From Acidiphilium sp. 37-60-79 (lineage in GTDB: Bacteria > Pseudomonadota > Alphaproteobacteria > Acetobacterales > Acetobacteraceae), in NCBI GenBank assembly GCA_002279355.1, contig NCBV01000009.1, forward strand, positions 1-64,000: a stretch of 64,000 bases of DNA. The letters run 5' to 3'. Positions 8,257 through 16,423 of this stretch are shown piece after piece. Each line of letters starts with the position of its first letter. Within the stretch, counting starts at the first letter, position 1. The position numbers were made by a program, and so were the translations under genes. A model generated the notes under the pieces. That model worked only from the letters and a program-made list of their open reading frames with translations. It ran no database searches and was not told the DNA's origin.

Positions 8257-8931
8257 ATGTCACTCGCCTATATTATTCACCTCGCCAATTATTCCGATGG
8301 CGTGCTCTATGTTCTCGCGCTGTTGTTTCTGCTGGCTACCGCAGTGATGCTGGATCGGGTTTGGTATTTGCGGCGGGCGATTCTGCGCGGCAATATGATG
8401 GTGCGGAAAATGGCTGCGATGACCACGCTGACCCGCGCCGATTTTGATGAGTTGCGCACCATGGCGGGCAAGCAGCCCGAGGCGGTGTTGATCGATACGG
8501 CCATGCATCATGTCAGCGAGTCTGATCCGGCGGCGCTGAATAGCCGGATGGATGAGGCGATTTTGCTGGTCGCGCCGCGCCTTGATCAGCGACTTTGGCT
8601 GCTCGACACCATCGTGACGCTCGCTCCGCTGCTGGGCTTGTTCGGCACTATTATCGGTATGTTCCATGCCTTCTCGGTGCTCGCGAAACCGGGCCATGCG
8701 CCGGCGGAGGTGACCGGCGGGGTTGCCGACGCGCTGGTGGCGACGGCATTTGGCATTTTGATTGCGATGCTCGGGCTTGCCGCGTTCAATATGCTGCAAA
8801 ACCAGGTCCGACTGATTCTGCATCAAATGGAGACGTTGCGGACGATGATTTTGAACCGCACGGATGGTTCGCCTTTGGTGCCTTTGATGGCCGCGCGCGG
8901 GTCGGCGCGCGAAATTGCCGCCGCGAAATAA
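8257..8931 (+). CDS. exbB: MotA/TolQ/ExbB proton channel protein
   Basis: Inner-membrane proton-channel subunit that, with ExbD, energises TonB. 224 residues with three hydrophobic segments (about 16-34, 115-137 and 163-184). The second contains the family signature LLDTIVTLAPLLGLFGTIIGMFHAF and the third follows the GGVADALVATAFGI motif with its conserved Thr. The start has a good AGGAG (8242-8246) 10 bp upstream. It is the first gene of an exbB-exbD-tonB cluster after the receptor and could be TolQ in principle, but tonB as third gene and the receptor upstream argue for ExbB. Confidence 0.93.
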   Translation: MSLAYIIHLANYSDGVLYVLALLFLLATAVMLDRVWYLRRAILRGNMMVRKMAAMTTLTRADFDELRTMAGKQPEAVLIDTAMHHVSESDPAALNSRMDEAILLVAPRLDQRLWLLDTIVTLAPLLGLFGTIIGMFHAFSVLAKPGHAPAEVTGGVADALVATAFGILIAMLGLAAFNMLQNQVRLILHQMETLRTMILNRTDGSPLVPLMAARGSAREIAAAK

Positions 8932-8942
8932 AGGCATTCGCC

Positions 8943-9353
8943 ATGAAAATGAGCTATTTTGCGCCGAAGAAAGCGCGCGTTGAAATCATCCCGATGATTG
9001 ACGTGATGCTGTTCCTGCTGGTGTTTTTCATCATCGTCACGCTGCAAATGATCCCGGATTCAGGGGTTGCGATGCAGCTGCCGACATCAACGCAGTCACA
9101 GCATCTCAAGCACCCGAAATTCACCGTCAACATCATGCGCGATGGGACCATCAAGGTGAAAAATGCGACGTTGACGCCCGATCAGCTCACCGCCTTGTTC
9201 CAAGCGGATGGTGATCCGGCGAAGACCCAGGTGACGATTGCGGCTTCTAAGCATGTCGCGTTCCAGCATTTCGTGACGGTGATGGATGCGTCGCGTAAGG
9301 CGGGTGTCACCAATATCGGCATTGCGGCTCAGCCCGTTCCCGCTGGTCCGTAA
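8943..9353 (+). CDS. exbD: ExbD/TolR family biopolymer transport protein
   Basis: Partner of ExbB in the TonB proton motor. 136 residues: a short cytoplasmic N-terminus, one transmembrane helix (about 18-38) carrying the essential membrane Asp as D20 in EIIPMIDVMLFLLVFF, then a periplasmic domain ending QPVPAGP. I start it at ATG 8943, 11 bp after exbB, preceded by AAAGG. A longer in-frame opening upstream runs inside exbB and is not real. The stop codon TAA shares its last base with the tonB ATG (TAATG). Confidence 0.93.
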   Translation: MKMSYFAPKKARVEIIPMIDVMLFLLVFFIIVTLQMIPDSGVAMQLPTSTQSQHLKHPKFTVNIMRDGTIKVKNATLTPDQLTALFQADGDPAKTQVTIAASKHVAFQHFVTVMDASRKAGVTNIGIAAQPVPAGP

Positions 9354-10075
9354 TGGCTGTGTCCGCGCAATATCCGGGGCCGGTGCCGCCTGTGCGCACC
9401 GAGCATCCTGCTTTGGCCCAGCAAGGCCGGTTTGGCTGGGCCCTGGCCAGCGCGTTGCTGGTGCAGGCCGTGCTGTTGTTGGTGTTCTTGCATTTCGCCA
9501 ATGAGGTTGGGCCGGTTCTGGCTAAGCATAAATCGGTGATGAAGATCCATGTGATCGCGCCACCACCGCCCAAGCCGATCCCCAAGCCTCCGCCACCCAA
9601 GCCGTTGCCGCCACCGCCCCCCAAAGTGGTGACGCCGCCGAAACCACCGCCGCCGCCGCCGCCGAAGCCGATTCCTCGGCCCAAGCCGAGGCCGATCGTG
9701 CATCCCAAGCCGGTGCCGCATGTCGCGGCGCCACCGCCGCCGCCGCCGCCGCCGCCGCAACCACAAATCAGCGCGGCGCAGCAGGCGGATGCCACTGAGC
9801 TATACGCGGCGCGGGTTCACGCGGCGGTGCAGGATGATCTGCATGTGCCAGAACAGGTCGCGATGATGCATTTGCGCGGCATCACCACGCTCGCGATCAC
9901 CATTGCGCCGAGCGGGGCATTGCTGGGCGTATCGGTTGCGCGCTCGTCAGGGGCACCGCCGATCGATCAGGCCGCGCTGGCCGCAGTGCGGGCGACGCGG
10001 TTCCCGCCATTCACCGCAAAAATGCCGCATCATGCGGTGACGTTTGATTTGCAGGTGAAGTTGCGCGGCGGCTAG
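9353..10075 (+). CDS. tonB: TonB energy transducer
   Basis: Periplasm-spanning protein that transmits the ExbBD proton motive energy to outer-membrane receptors. 240 residues: N-terminal membrane anchor (about 29-49), a long Pro/Lys-rich spacer (about 69-140) made of PPPKPIPKPPP-like runs, then a TonB C-terminal domain with LAITIAPSGALLGVSVARSSG and the closing FDLQVKLRGG. Start overlaps the exbD stop by one base. The Pro-codon runs make this stretch look like a repeat at the DNA level, but it is coding. It is the last gene of the cluster, followed by a palindromic element and converging on mlaF. Confidence 0.93.
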   Translation: MAVSAQYPGPVPPVRTEHPALAQQGRFGWALASALLVQAVLLLVFLHFANEVGPVLAKHKSVMKIHVIAPPPPKPIPKPPPPKPLPPPPPKVVTPPKPPPPPPPKPIPRPKPRPIVHPKPVPHVAAPPPPPPPPPQPQISAAQQADATELYAARVHAAVQDDLHVPEQVAMMHLRGITTLAITIAPSGALLGVSVARSSGAPPIDQAALAAVRATRFPPFTAKMPHHAVTFDLQVKLRGG

Positions 10076-10169
10076 AGCATTGTCCGTTCGCATTGGCTCA
10101 CGAACAATGCTCCAGCTCATTGTTTTGGCGAGCAACTTTATCCGATCAGGTGATTCCACCTGATCGGAT
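10073..10169. repeat. Palindromic intergenic repeat element (two hairpins)
   Basis: Beginning in the tonB stop codon are two hairpins. The first has GAGCATT/AATGCTC arms with inner GTTCG/CGAAC. The second is a perfect 13-bp stem, ATCCGATCAGGTG (10140-10152) with its complement (10157-10169), and a 4-base loop. This resembles palindromic intergenic repeats common in alphaproteobacterial genomes. It lies between convergent genes and could end transcription from both sides. A direct repeat TATTCCGCT (10171-10179, 10184-10192) follows. Confidence 0.6.
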
Positions 10170-10205
10170 GTATTCCGCTGCCGTATTCCGCTATTGTATT
10201 GGATG

Positions 10206-10982
10206 TTACCGGCGCAGCGCCATTTGAATCGGGCCTTCGCGGCGGCCATGGGTGAATTGGTCGACGAATTCATTGCCGCTGGACATCACGGCCGTCGGCG
10301 GGCCTTGCCAGATGATTTTGCCGTTGAATAGCATGGCAATGTTATCACCAATCCGTGCCGCGCTGGCCATGTCATGGGTGATGGCGATCGAGGTGCTGCC
10401 CAGACGCTTCACGCAATCCACGATCAGCCCATCGATCACCGCCCCCATAATGGGATCGAGGCCGGTGGTTGGTTCGTCAAAAAAGAGGATGGCGGGATCG
10501 GCGGCGATGGCGCGTGCCAGGGCCACGCGTTTTTGCATGCCGCCGGAAAGCTCGGCGGGGCTGAGATCCGCGACTTGTTCGGTCAGCCCGACTTGGGCGA
10601 GCACGGTGATCGCGCGGGCGCGGGCATCCGCGCGGGTGATGCGATTGCGGGCCAGCAGGCCGAATGTCACATTTTCCCAGACCGACTCGCTATCGAACAG
10701 CGCCCCGTTTTGGAACAGCATGCCGATTTGGTCGCGTAGGGCGCGGGCGCGTTCGGGGGCGGCGGTCAGCACATCTTCGCCATCGATCAGGATGCGGCCG
10801 GAATCGGGTTCGATCAGGCCGAGAATGCATTTCAACAGCACCGATTTGCCGGTGCCCGACCCGCCAATCACCACCGTGCTGGTGCCGGTGGCGATGTCCA
10901 GATTAAGCCCATCCAGGACTTTTTTGCTGCCAAAGCTCTTGCTGAGGCCTTGGATTGAAATTTTCGTGGATGATTGGGTCAT
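10206..10982 (-). CDS. mlaF: MlaF-type ABC transporter ATP-binding protein
   Basis: ATPase of the Mla-type phospholipid transport system that keeps the outer-membrane lipid asymmetric. 258 residues with Walker A GGSGTGKS (40-47), Q-loop FQNGALF near 90, signature LSGGMQKR (145-152) and Walker B ILFFDEPTTGLDP. The phrase GALFDSESVWENV is characteristic of the MlaF/Ttg2A branch. Its start overlaps the mlaE stop by 4 bp, so the two are translationally coupled. The substrate-binding mlaD and mlaB/C are not in the window. Confidence 0.9.
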   Translation of the reverse strand: MTQSSTKISIQGLSKSFGSKKVLDGLNLDIATGTSTVVIGGSGTGKSVLLKCILGLIEPDSGRILIDGEDVLTAAPERARALRDQIGMLFQNGALFDSESVWENVTFGLLARNRITRADARARAITVLAQVGLTEQVADLSPAELSGGMQKRVALARAIAADPAILFFDEPTTGLDPIMGAVIDGLIVDCVKRLGSTSIAITHDMASAARIGDNIAMLFNGKIIWQGPPTAVMSSGNEFVDQFTHGRREGPIQMALRR

Positions 10983-11764
10983 ACGGTGAAAAACGCCTGT
11001 GTCAGCACATAATCAAGGCCCAGGATCAGGATCGAGGCGGCAACCACGGCGGAGGTGGTTGCGGCCCCGACGCCCTGTGCACCGCCGCGCGACCGATAGC
11101 CAAAAAAGCAGCCCATCAGCGCAATCACGAAGCCAAACACGGCGGATTTGATCAACCCGGAGACGACGTCGATACTGTGCAGATGCTGCAAGGTTTGCCG
11201 CAGATAATCGGTCGCATTGAAGCCAAACCGGAGTGTGGCCACCAGCGTGCCGCCAGCGACGCCGAGAACATCAGCGATCAGCACCAACAGCGGCAGGGCG
11301 ATAATCCCGGCGAGTAGGCGCGGCGTGACCAAATAGCGGATCGGGTCGGTGGCGAGGGTGGTTAGGGCGTCGATCTGGTCGGTGACGCGCATGGTGCCGA
11401 TTTCTGCGGCCATGGCGGAGCCGACACGCCCGGCGACCATCAGCCCGGCGAGCACCGGGCCGAGTTCACGGGTGAGCGAGAGCACCACCACGCTCGCGAT
11501 GGCACTTTGTGCATCGAAGCGGGCAAATCCGGTATAGGTTTGCAAGGCGAGCACCATGCCGGTGAATATCGCGGTCATCGCCACCACGGGGAGGGAAAAA
11601 AAGCCGATATCGGCGAAGGCGCGGCCAATATTGCGCGGATAATAAGGCGGTCGGAACAGTCCAGCGAGGGCGGCGGCGGTGAATAAGCCTAATTCACCGA
11701 GCACGGTGATGAAGGCAATGGTGCTGCGGCCCAGCAGGGCGATGGGATCGAAAATGCGAGTCAT
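10979..11764 (-). CDS. mlaE: MlaE-type ABC transporter permease
   Basis: Inner-membrane permease of the Mla/Ttg2 phospholipid transporter (MlaE/YrbE family). 261 residues with about five hydrophobic segments. Family hallmarks include GMVLALQTYTGFARF, ELGPVLAGLMVAGRVGSAMAAEIGTMRVTDQIDAL and the terminal GAATTSAVVAASILILGLDYVLTQ. The start overlaps the alr stop by 4 bp, and the stop overlaps mlaF by 4 bp. Co-transcription of lipid transport with alanine racemase links it to envelope biogenesis but not to a common pathway. Confidence 0.93.
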   Translation of the reverse strand: MTRIFDPIALLGRSTIAFITVLGELGLFTAAALAGLFRPPYYPRNIGRAFADIGFFSLPVVAMTAIFTGMVLALQTYTGFARFDAQSAIASVVVLSLTRELGPVLAGLMVAGRVGSAMAAEIGTMRVTDQIDALTTLATDPIRYLVTPRLLAGIIALPLLVLIADVLGVAGGTLVATLRFGFNATDYLRQTLQHLHSIDVVSGLIKSAVFGFVIALMGCFFGYRSRGGAQGVGAATTSAVVAASILILGLDYVLTQAFFTV

Positions 11765-12885
11765 GCGCCGCTATATAACGGTTCCACCACGCGCCGATAG
11801 CGGGGGCCCAAGCGGGTTAACACTTCATAGCCCGAGGTTCCGGCCTGAACGGCAAGTGTTTCAATGGTTTGCACGTCATCAAGCAAGGTCAAAAGGCTGC
11901 CGCGCTCGATCTCGGGATGGTCGGTGACATCGAATGTGAGCAAATCCATTGAAACGCGACCGATTTGCTCGATGGTCGAACCCCCGTGGCGGGCGGTGAG
12001 CCGGTTGGAGGCTGCGCGGAAAATGCCGTCCGCATAGCCAATCGCGATGGTGGCGACGCGGGTGCCGCGGGGTGCGGTCCAGGTGGCGTTATAGCCAACG
12101 GCGGCGCTGCGGGGAATTTCGCGAATTTGCAGCACCGGGGCAGCGAGATGTAGCACGGGGCGCATCGGGTTGGGCGATAACGGCGTGGGGTTGCCGCCGT
12201 AGAGTGCATAACCGGGACGGGCGAGATCGCTCGCGGCGAGCGGGCCTAGGAACAGCGCAGCCGAATTGGCGAGGCTGGTCTTTGGCCGCTGGCCCCAGGC
12301 GCGGGTGAGTTGGGCATAGGTGGCGGCGAAATGCGCTGATTGTGCGTGATTGCTTGGGGCATCTTGGATTTCGGCGGCGGCGAAATGGCTCATGATGTAA
12401 TCGAGCCGGATCCCACCGAGACGTGCGGGGTTGTCGATCAGTTGCGCGATGTCATCGGCATCAAGGCCGAGTCGCGCCATGCCGGTATCCAGATGCAGCA
12501 ATGCGGCGGGGGCAGTGGGTGCCGTCGCGACGCGCTGCCAATCGGCCAGATCGGGCAGGGTGTTGAGCACGGGATGCAGATGATGGGCCAGAAATTCGGA
12601 TGCTGCGCCACGGGGGAGGCCGTTCAGCACGGCAATCCAGATATCTGGCAGCAGAGCGCGCAGCGCGATGGCCTCATCGAGCGTTGCGGTGAAAAAATGG
12701 CGACAGCCCGCCCCAGCCAGCGCGGGTGCGGCGATTTCGACGCCGACGCCATAGGCATTCGCCTTGATCGCAGCACCGGTTGCCGCCTGCGGCGTGATGC
12801 CGCGATTTTCGGCATCGAGCCGCCGCCAATTGGCTGCGATCGCTGCGGGGTCGATGCGCAAAATCGGCGTATCGGCCGCAATCAT
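11761..12885 (-). CDS. alr: Alanine racemase
   Basis: PLP-dependent enzyme converting L- to D-alanine for peptidoglycan; its product feeds Ddl encoded at 44.3-45.2 kb. 374 residues. The PLP lysine is K41 in AAIKANAYGVG and the second catalytic base is Y265 in AAVGYNATW, the same number as in the Geobacillus enzyme. IAIGYADG further on is also diagnostic. It overlaps mlaE by 4 bp. It follows the EcsC-family gene after 24 bp containing part of a 14-bp tandem duplication. Confidence 0.96.
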   Translation of the reverse strand: MIAADTPILRIDPAAIAANWRRLDAENRGITPQAATGAAIKANAYGVGVEIAAPALAGAGCRHFFTATLDEAIALRALLPDIWIAVLNGLPRGAASEFLAHHLHPVLNTLPDLADWQRVATAPTAPAALLHLDTGMARLGLDADDIAQLIDNPARLGGIRLDYIMSHFAAAEIQDAPSNHAQSAHFAATYAQLTRAWGQRPKTSLANSAALFLGPLAASDLARPGYALYGGNPTPLSPNPMRPVLHLAAPVLQIREIPRSAAVGYNATWTAPRGTRVATIAIGYADGIFRAASNRLTARHGGSTIEQIGRVSMDLLTFDVTDHPEIERGSLLTLLDDVQTIETLAVQAGTSGYEVLTRLGPRYRRVVEPLYSGA

Positions 12886-12890
12886 GCTGC

Positions 12891-12918
12891 GATGCTCACG
12901 CGGCGATGCTCACGCGGC
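12891..12918. repeat. 14-bp tandem duplication at the alr/ecsC junction
   Basis: GATGCTCACGCGGC occurs twice in direct tandem (12891-12904 and 12905-12918). The second copy includes the EcsC-family stop codon. Removing one copy would leave the same C-terminus, so it appears neutral, a recent slippage or duplication. Confidence 0.7.
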
Positions 12919-13764
12919 GGAGCGAAACAAGGATTGGTCGGCGCGATAGGCTTTGACCAGCGCATCAAAACAAACCCGCACGGGCTCCGGATTGGGATTA
13001 TCGCGCTCGATCCGACGGATCGTAAAATGGATGTCGGCCATGGTTTGGAAGTGGCGCATGAAATAATAGTTCGCACCCGCGCCAGCCAGGGCGCCGATCA
13101 CCGGGACCGCGCCGGCCAGCGCCTGTTCGGACAACGTGACTGAGAGCCGTCCGGCGATGGTGCGCAGAAATACCGCGATCGGCGCTTGCGTGAGGGCGGC
13201 GCGGACGGTCCAGAAGCTCGCTTCGACATCGGCTTCGGGATCGCGAATGGCGCCGAGGCCAAACACTTCGAGGCAGGCCCGGCGGGTGTCGAGCGCGGAA
13301 AGGTCTTCGCCGGAATCGCGGGCGATTTCGGCGATGGCGCGAAACATCATGGTCATCGCGAACGGAATTTCCGCGACCAGCGCCGGCCCGCCGAAAAACC
13401 CGGACACGGCGCCGCTCGCGACCACGCTGCCTTGGTAAAGCCGGTTGCGCGCCGGGCTTTCGGCGGTGTCGGCCAAGCCAAGCCGAGCGGCGCTCAGCAG
13501 GGACCATAACACGTCGGACGCGGTTTCCTCGATTTTTTGCCGGATGGCCGGGGCGATCATACCCATCGCGCGCTCAATCGCACCGCCCGCATAGCGGCCA
13601 AGCTGGCCCAGCGCACGCGGCATCAGACCGTGGGCACCGACATAAAGCAGGGCGGCGCGGGCGAGGCTGGCGCGATCAGCCTCGGATAGATGCCGACAGG
13701 CATTGCCCGCAAGCACGCGTTCATGGGCCGGGATCGAAAAAGGGGCATCTTCCATGCTGGTCAT
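12910..13764 (-). CDS. EcsC family protein
   Basis: 284-residue protein of the EcsC family, whose bacterial members are poorly characterised; the name comes from a Bacillus gene next to an ABC exporter. Recognised by the pattern of a charged N-terminus, then GRYAGGAIERAMGMIAPAIRQ, GAVSGFFGGPALVAEIPFAMTMMFRAIAEIA and a later Gly/Ala-rich hydrophobic stretch (ALAGAVPVIGALAGAGANYYFM, about 223-244). This suggests membrane association. It sits between dnaB (6 bp away) and alr, on the same strand. No precise function can be assigned. Confidence 0.8.
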   Translation of the reverse strand: MTSMEDAPFSIPAHERVLAGNACRHLSEADRASLARAALLYVGAHGLMPRALGQLGRYAGGAIERAMGMIAPAIRQKIEETASDVLWSLLSAARLGLADTAESPARNRLYQGSVVASGAVSGFFGGPALVAEIPFAMTMMFRAIAEIARDSGEDLSALDTRRACLEVFGLGAIRDPEADVEASFWTVRAALTQAPIAVFLRTIAGRLSVTLSEQALAGAVPVIGALAGAGANYYFMRHFQTMADIHFTIRRIERDNPNPEPVRVCFDALVKAYRADQSLFRSAA

Positions 13765-13770
13765 GTGGGG

Positions 13771-15267
13771 TCAGGGATGCGTGGTATCCAGGTCAGCGAA
13801 GCGGGTGAATTCGGCTTCGAAGAACAGATCGACCTTGCCGGTGGGGCCGTGACGCTGTTTGGCGAGGATCAATTCGGCCTTGTTATGCACCTGTTCCATA
13901 TCCTGCTGCCATTTATCGAGGGCGGCTTGGAACTTGTCCTCACCTTCGAACGCCATTTGCTTGGGCATGCGGGCCTGCAGGTAATATTCATCGCGATACA
14001 CAAACATCACCGCATCGGCATCCTGTTCGATGGTGCCTGATTCGCGCAAATCCGAGAGTTGCGGGCGCTTATCTTCGCGCGATTCGACCGCGCGCGATAG
14101 TTGGCTCAGCGCCAACACCGGCACGGCGAGCTCTTTGGCGATGGCTTTGAGCCCCTGGGTGATTTGGCTAATTTCCAGCACGCGGTTTTCGGGCTTGGTG
14201 CCAGCGGCGGGGCGCATCAGTTGCAGATAATCGATGATAATCAATGCAAGGCCCCGCGTGCGCTTGAGGCGGCGGCAGCGTGTGCGCAGGGCGGATAGCG
14301 TCACGGCGGGGGTGTCATCGATAATCAATGGCAGGCGCGAAATACGGCGCGAGACCGCAACGAAACTGTCGAAATCCTTCTGACCGATTTCTCCGCGCCT
14401 GATCCGGTCGGAGGCGATGCGCGCCTCTTCGGCCAGCAAACGCGTGGCGAGCTGCTCGGCGCTCATTTCCAGCGAGAAAATCACTACCGCCTGGGTGGCT
14501 TCGGCGTTGGGATTATCGCGCCGCGCCTGGGCGAGCAGGGCTTGGGCCGCGCCGAAGCCAATTTTGGTGGCCAACGCGGTTTTGCCCATGCCGGGGCGGC
14601 CCGCCAGGATCAACAGGTCGGACGGGTGCAGACCGCCGGTTTTGGCGTCCAGATCGGTAAGGCCGGTGGTCAGGCCGGAGACTTTGCCGTCGCGCTCGAA
14701 GGCGCGGGCGGCGGATTCGATGGCGAGGGTCAGCGCCTTCTCGAAATCCATCGCGCGGCCTTCATTGCCGCCACGGGTGGCGAGGTCGAACAAGGATTGC
14801 TCGGCGGCTTCGATTTGCCCGGCACCATCAAGCTCGGCCTCGGCACCAAAGGCACGATTGACGGTGAGTTCGCCAATATCGATCAGCTGACGGCGAATCC
14901 AGGTATCGTGAATAATCTTGCCATAATCCCCAGCATTGATAATGCCGATCATCGCGGTGAGTAGTTGACCCAGATAGGCCGTGCCACCGACCTCATCGAG
15001 CAGGCCGGAATGCTCGAACTCGGTGCGCAATGTCACCGGATCGGCGAGTTGACCGGCTTCGATGCGCCGCGCGATCGCCTCATAGATGCGGCCATGCACC
15101 GCATCGGCGAAATGCTCGGGCGCTAGGAATTCCGAGACCCGCTCATAGGCTTTATTGTTGGCGAGCAAGGCGCCGAGCAGGGCTTGCTCCGCCTCGAGGC
15201 TGGCGGGCGGCAGGCGTTGCGAGAGGCCGAGAAGCGGGGAATCAAAGGTATCCATTGGCTGCACCAT
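13771..15267 (-). CDS. dnaB: Replicative DNA helicase DnaB
   Basis: Hexameric 5'-3' helicase of the replication fork. 498 residues. N-terminal DnaB domain (about 20-125) begins PPASLEAEQALLGALL. The RecA-like core has Walker A GRPGMGKT (223-230), Walker B ALIIIDYLQLM and the DLRESGTIEQDADAVMFVYRDEYY C-terminal motif. A start at 15267 or an in-frame ATG at 15255 are both possible; neither has a strong ribosome site. It is probably the first gene of the minus-strand run through ecsC, alr, mlaE and mlaF. Confidence 0.97.
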   Translation of the reverse strand: MVQPMDTFDSPLLGLSQRLPPASLEAEQALLGALLANNKAYERVSEFLAPEHFADAVHGRIYEAIARRIEAGQLADPVTLRTEFEHSGLLDEVGGTAYLGQLLTAMIGIINAGDYGKIIHDTWIRRQLIDIGELTVNRAFGAEAELDGAGQIEAAEQSLFDLATRGGNEGRAMDFEKALTLAIESAARAFERDGKVSGLTTGLTDLDAKTGGLHPSDLLILAGRPGMGKTALATKIGFGAAQALLAQARRDNPNAEATQAVVIFSLEMSAEQLATRLLAEEARIASDRIRRGEIGQKDFDSFVAVSRRISRLPLIIDDTPAVTLSALRTRCRRLKRTRGLALIIIDYLQLMRPAAGTKPENRVLEISQITQGLKAIAKELAVPVLALSQLSRAVESREDKRPQLSDLRESGTIEQDADAVMFVYRDEYYLQARMPKQMAFEGEDKFQAALDKWQQDMEQVHNKAELILAKQRHGPTGKVDLFFEAEFTRFADLDTTHP

Positions 15268-15364
15268 AGCGGGTCGTGACCGCCTGTGACAGGGTTGGCA
15301 CCCTGTGGATTAGGTGCATAACGTGGGTAAGTACGGGCATTACAGAATGGGATGGAGTGCGGCT

Positions 15365-16423
15365 ATGCGGCGATGGCTGGTTTGGATGATGTTGGCGCTG
15401 CCGGGCGCGGCCCCGGCCCTGGCCCAGGCGGCAAGCCTCGCGCAAATATATGGCAAAGCGGCCTTGTTGGCGCGCCAAAGCCATGGCGGCGTCGAGATTT
15501 TGGCCTCCGGCCAGGGATCGGCGCGGGTCTATGTGTTTTTGCCAGAGCGGCCCGCCTTGGCGCGTGGCGCCGTGCCGGTAGTGTTTTTTCATCACGGCTG
15601 GCAGGGGATGAACCCCGTTAATTTCGGCGCCTTGATCGATCATCTGGCCCGCGAGGGCAATGTTGTGGTGTATCCGGTCTATCAGCGTTCCGCCGCGACC
15701 TCGCCGCAAGTGGTGGTGGCACGAGCGGCGGACGCGGATCGGCGGGCGGTGGCGATGCTGGTGGCGCGCGGCTGGCGGGTGAATAAAAGCCGGGTTCTCT
15801 ATGTTGGTTATTCAATGGGTGCGGCGATCTCGCTCGATTTCGCGATTGCCCGTGGTCATTATGGCGTGCCAGCGCCGCGCGCGATGGTGCTGCTCGCGCC
15901 CGGCGATGCGCCCGATGTCGCAACGGGGCCGGCGGGGCGCAGTATCATTGGAGATTTGCGCCGCTTGCCGCCCAATTTGCCCATCGCGGTGATGGCTGGC
16001 GCCGAAGATACCTCGATCGGGCTGCCCACCGCACGGGCCTTGTTCAAGCGCATGTGCGGCGTGCGCGCTGATCGGCGGGTGCTGATGGTGCTGCCGGGCG
16101 CGTCGCATGACGGCGTGGTGGTGCATTCCGAGCATGGATCGCCGGGGGCGCCGGACCCGCGCTATAATTATCCGCTCAGCGACCAGGCGTTTCCGCAGTT
16201 TCTTCCGGGTCGGCCAGGATTTCCAGAATCGGTTTCGCTCAATCAATTGGATTTTTTTGGCTTTTGGAAAGTAATCGACGCAATGGCCATGGGGCTGGCC
16301 GAGCGCAAATTACCGTCGGTGGTGTTTAACCCCGCTAATCCGGGCCAGCGTTATTTGGGACGTTGGGCCGATGGCACGGCGTTTCCGCCGATACGGGTTG
16401 AGGACCCTTGCGTGCCCCGTTGA
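15365..16423 (+). CDS. Secreted alpha/beta hydrolase
   Basis: Alpha/beta-hydrolase fold protein of about 352 residues. A GGAG at 15354-15357, 7 bp upstream, and a signal peptide directly after it (basic RR, hydrophobic LVWMMLALPGAAP, cleavage near ALAQA) decide the start at ATG 15365. The nucleophile elbow GYSMGA places the catalytic Ser near residue 150. FFHHGWQG upstream forms the oxyanion-hole region, and GASHDGVV near the end probably contains the catalytic His. It resembles periplasmic carboxylesterase or dienelactone-hydrolase-like enzymes; the substrate is unknown. Its last 73 bp overlap the convergent SGNH-hydrolase gene. Confidence 0.8.
   Translation: MRRWLVWMMLALPGAAPALAQAASLAQIYGKAALLARQSHGGVEILASGQGSARVYVFLPERPALARGAVPVVFFHHGWQGMNPVNFGALIDHLAREGNVVVYPVYQRSAATSPQVVVARAADADRRAVAMLVARGWRVNKSRVLYVGYSMGAAISLDFAIARGHYGVPAPRAMVLLAPGDAPDVATGPAGRSIIGDLRRLPPNLPIAVMAGAEDTSIGLPTARALFKRMCGVRADRRVLMVLPGASHDGVVVHSEHGSPGAPDPRYNYPLSDQAFPQFLPGRPGFPESVSLNQLDFFGFWKVIDAMAMGLAERKLPSVVFNPANPGQRYLGRWADGTAFPPIRVEDPCVPR

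Noticed and set aside
9560-9765. Apparent short tandem repeats resembling a repeat array
   Set aside because: They are Pro/Lys codons of the TonB periplasmic spacer, not a CRISPR or intergenic repeat.
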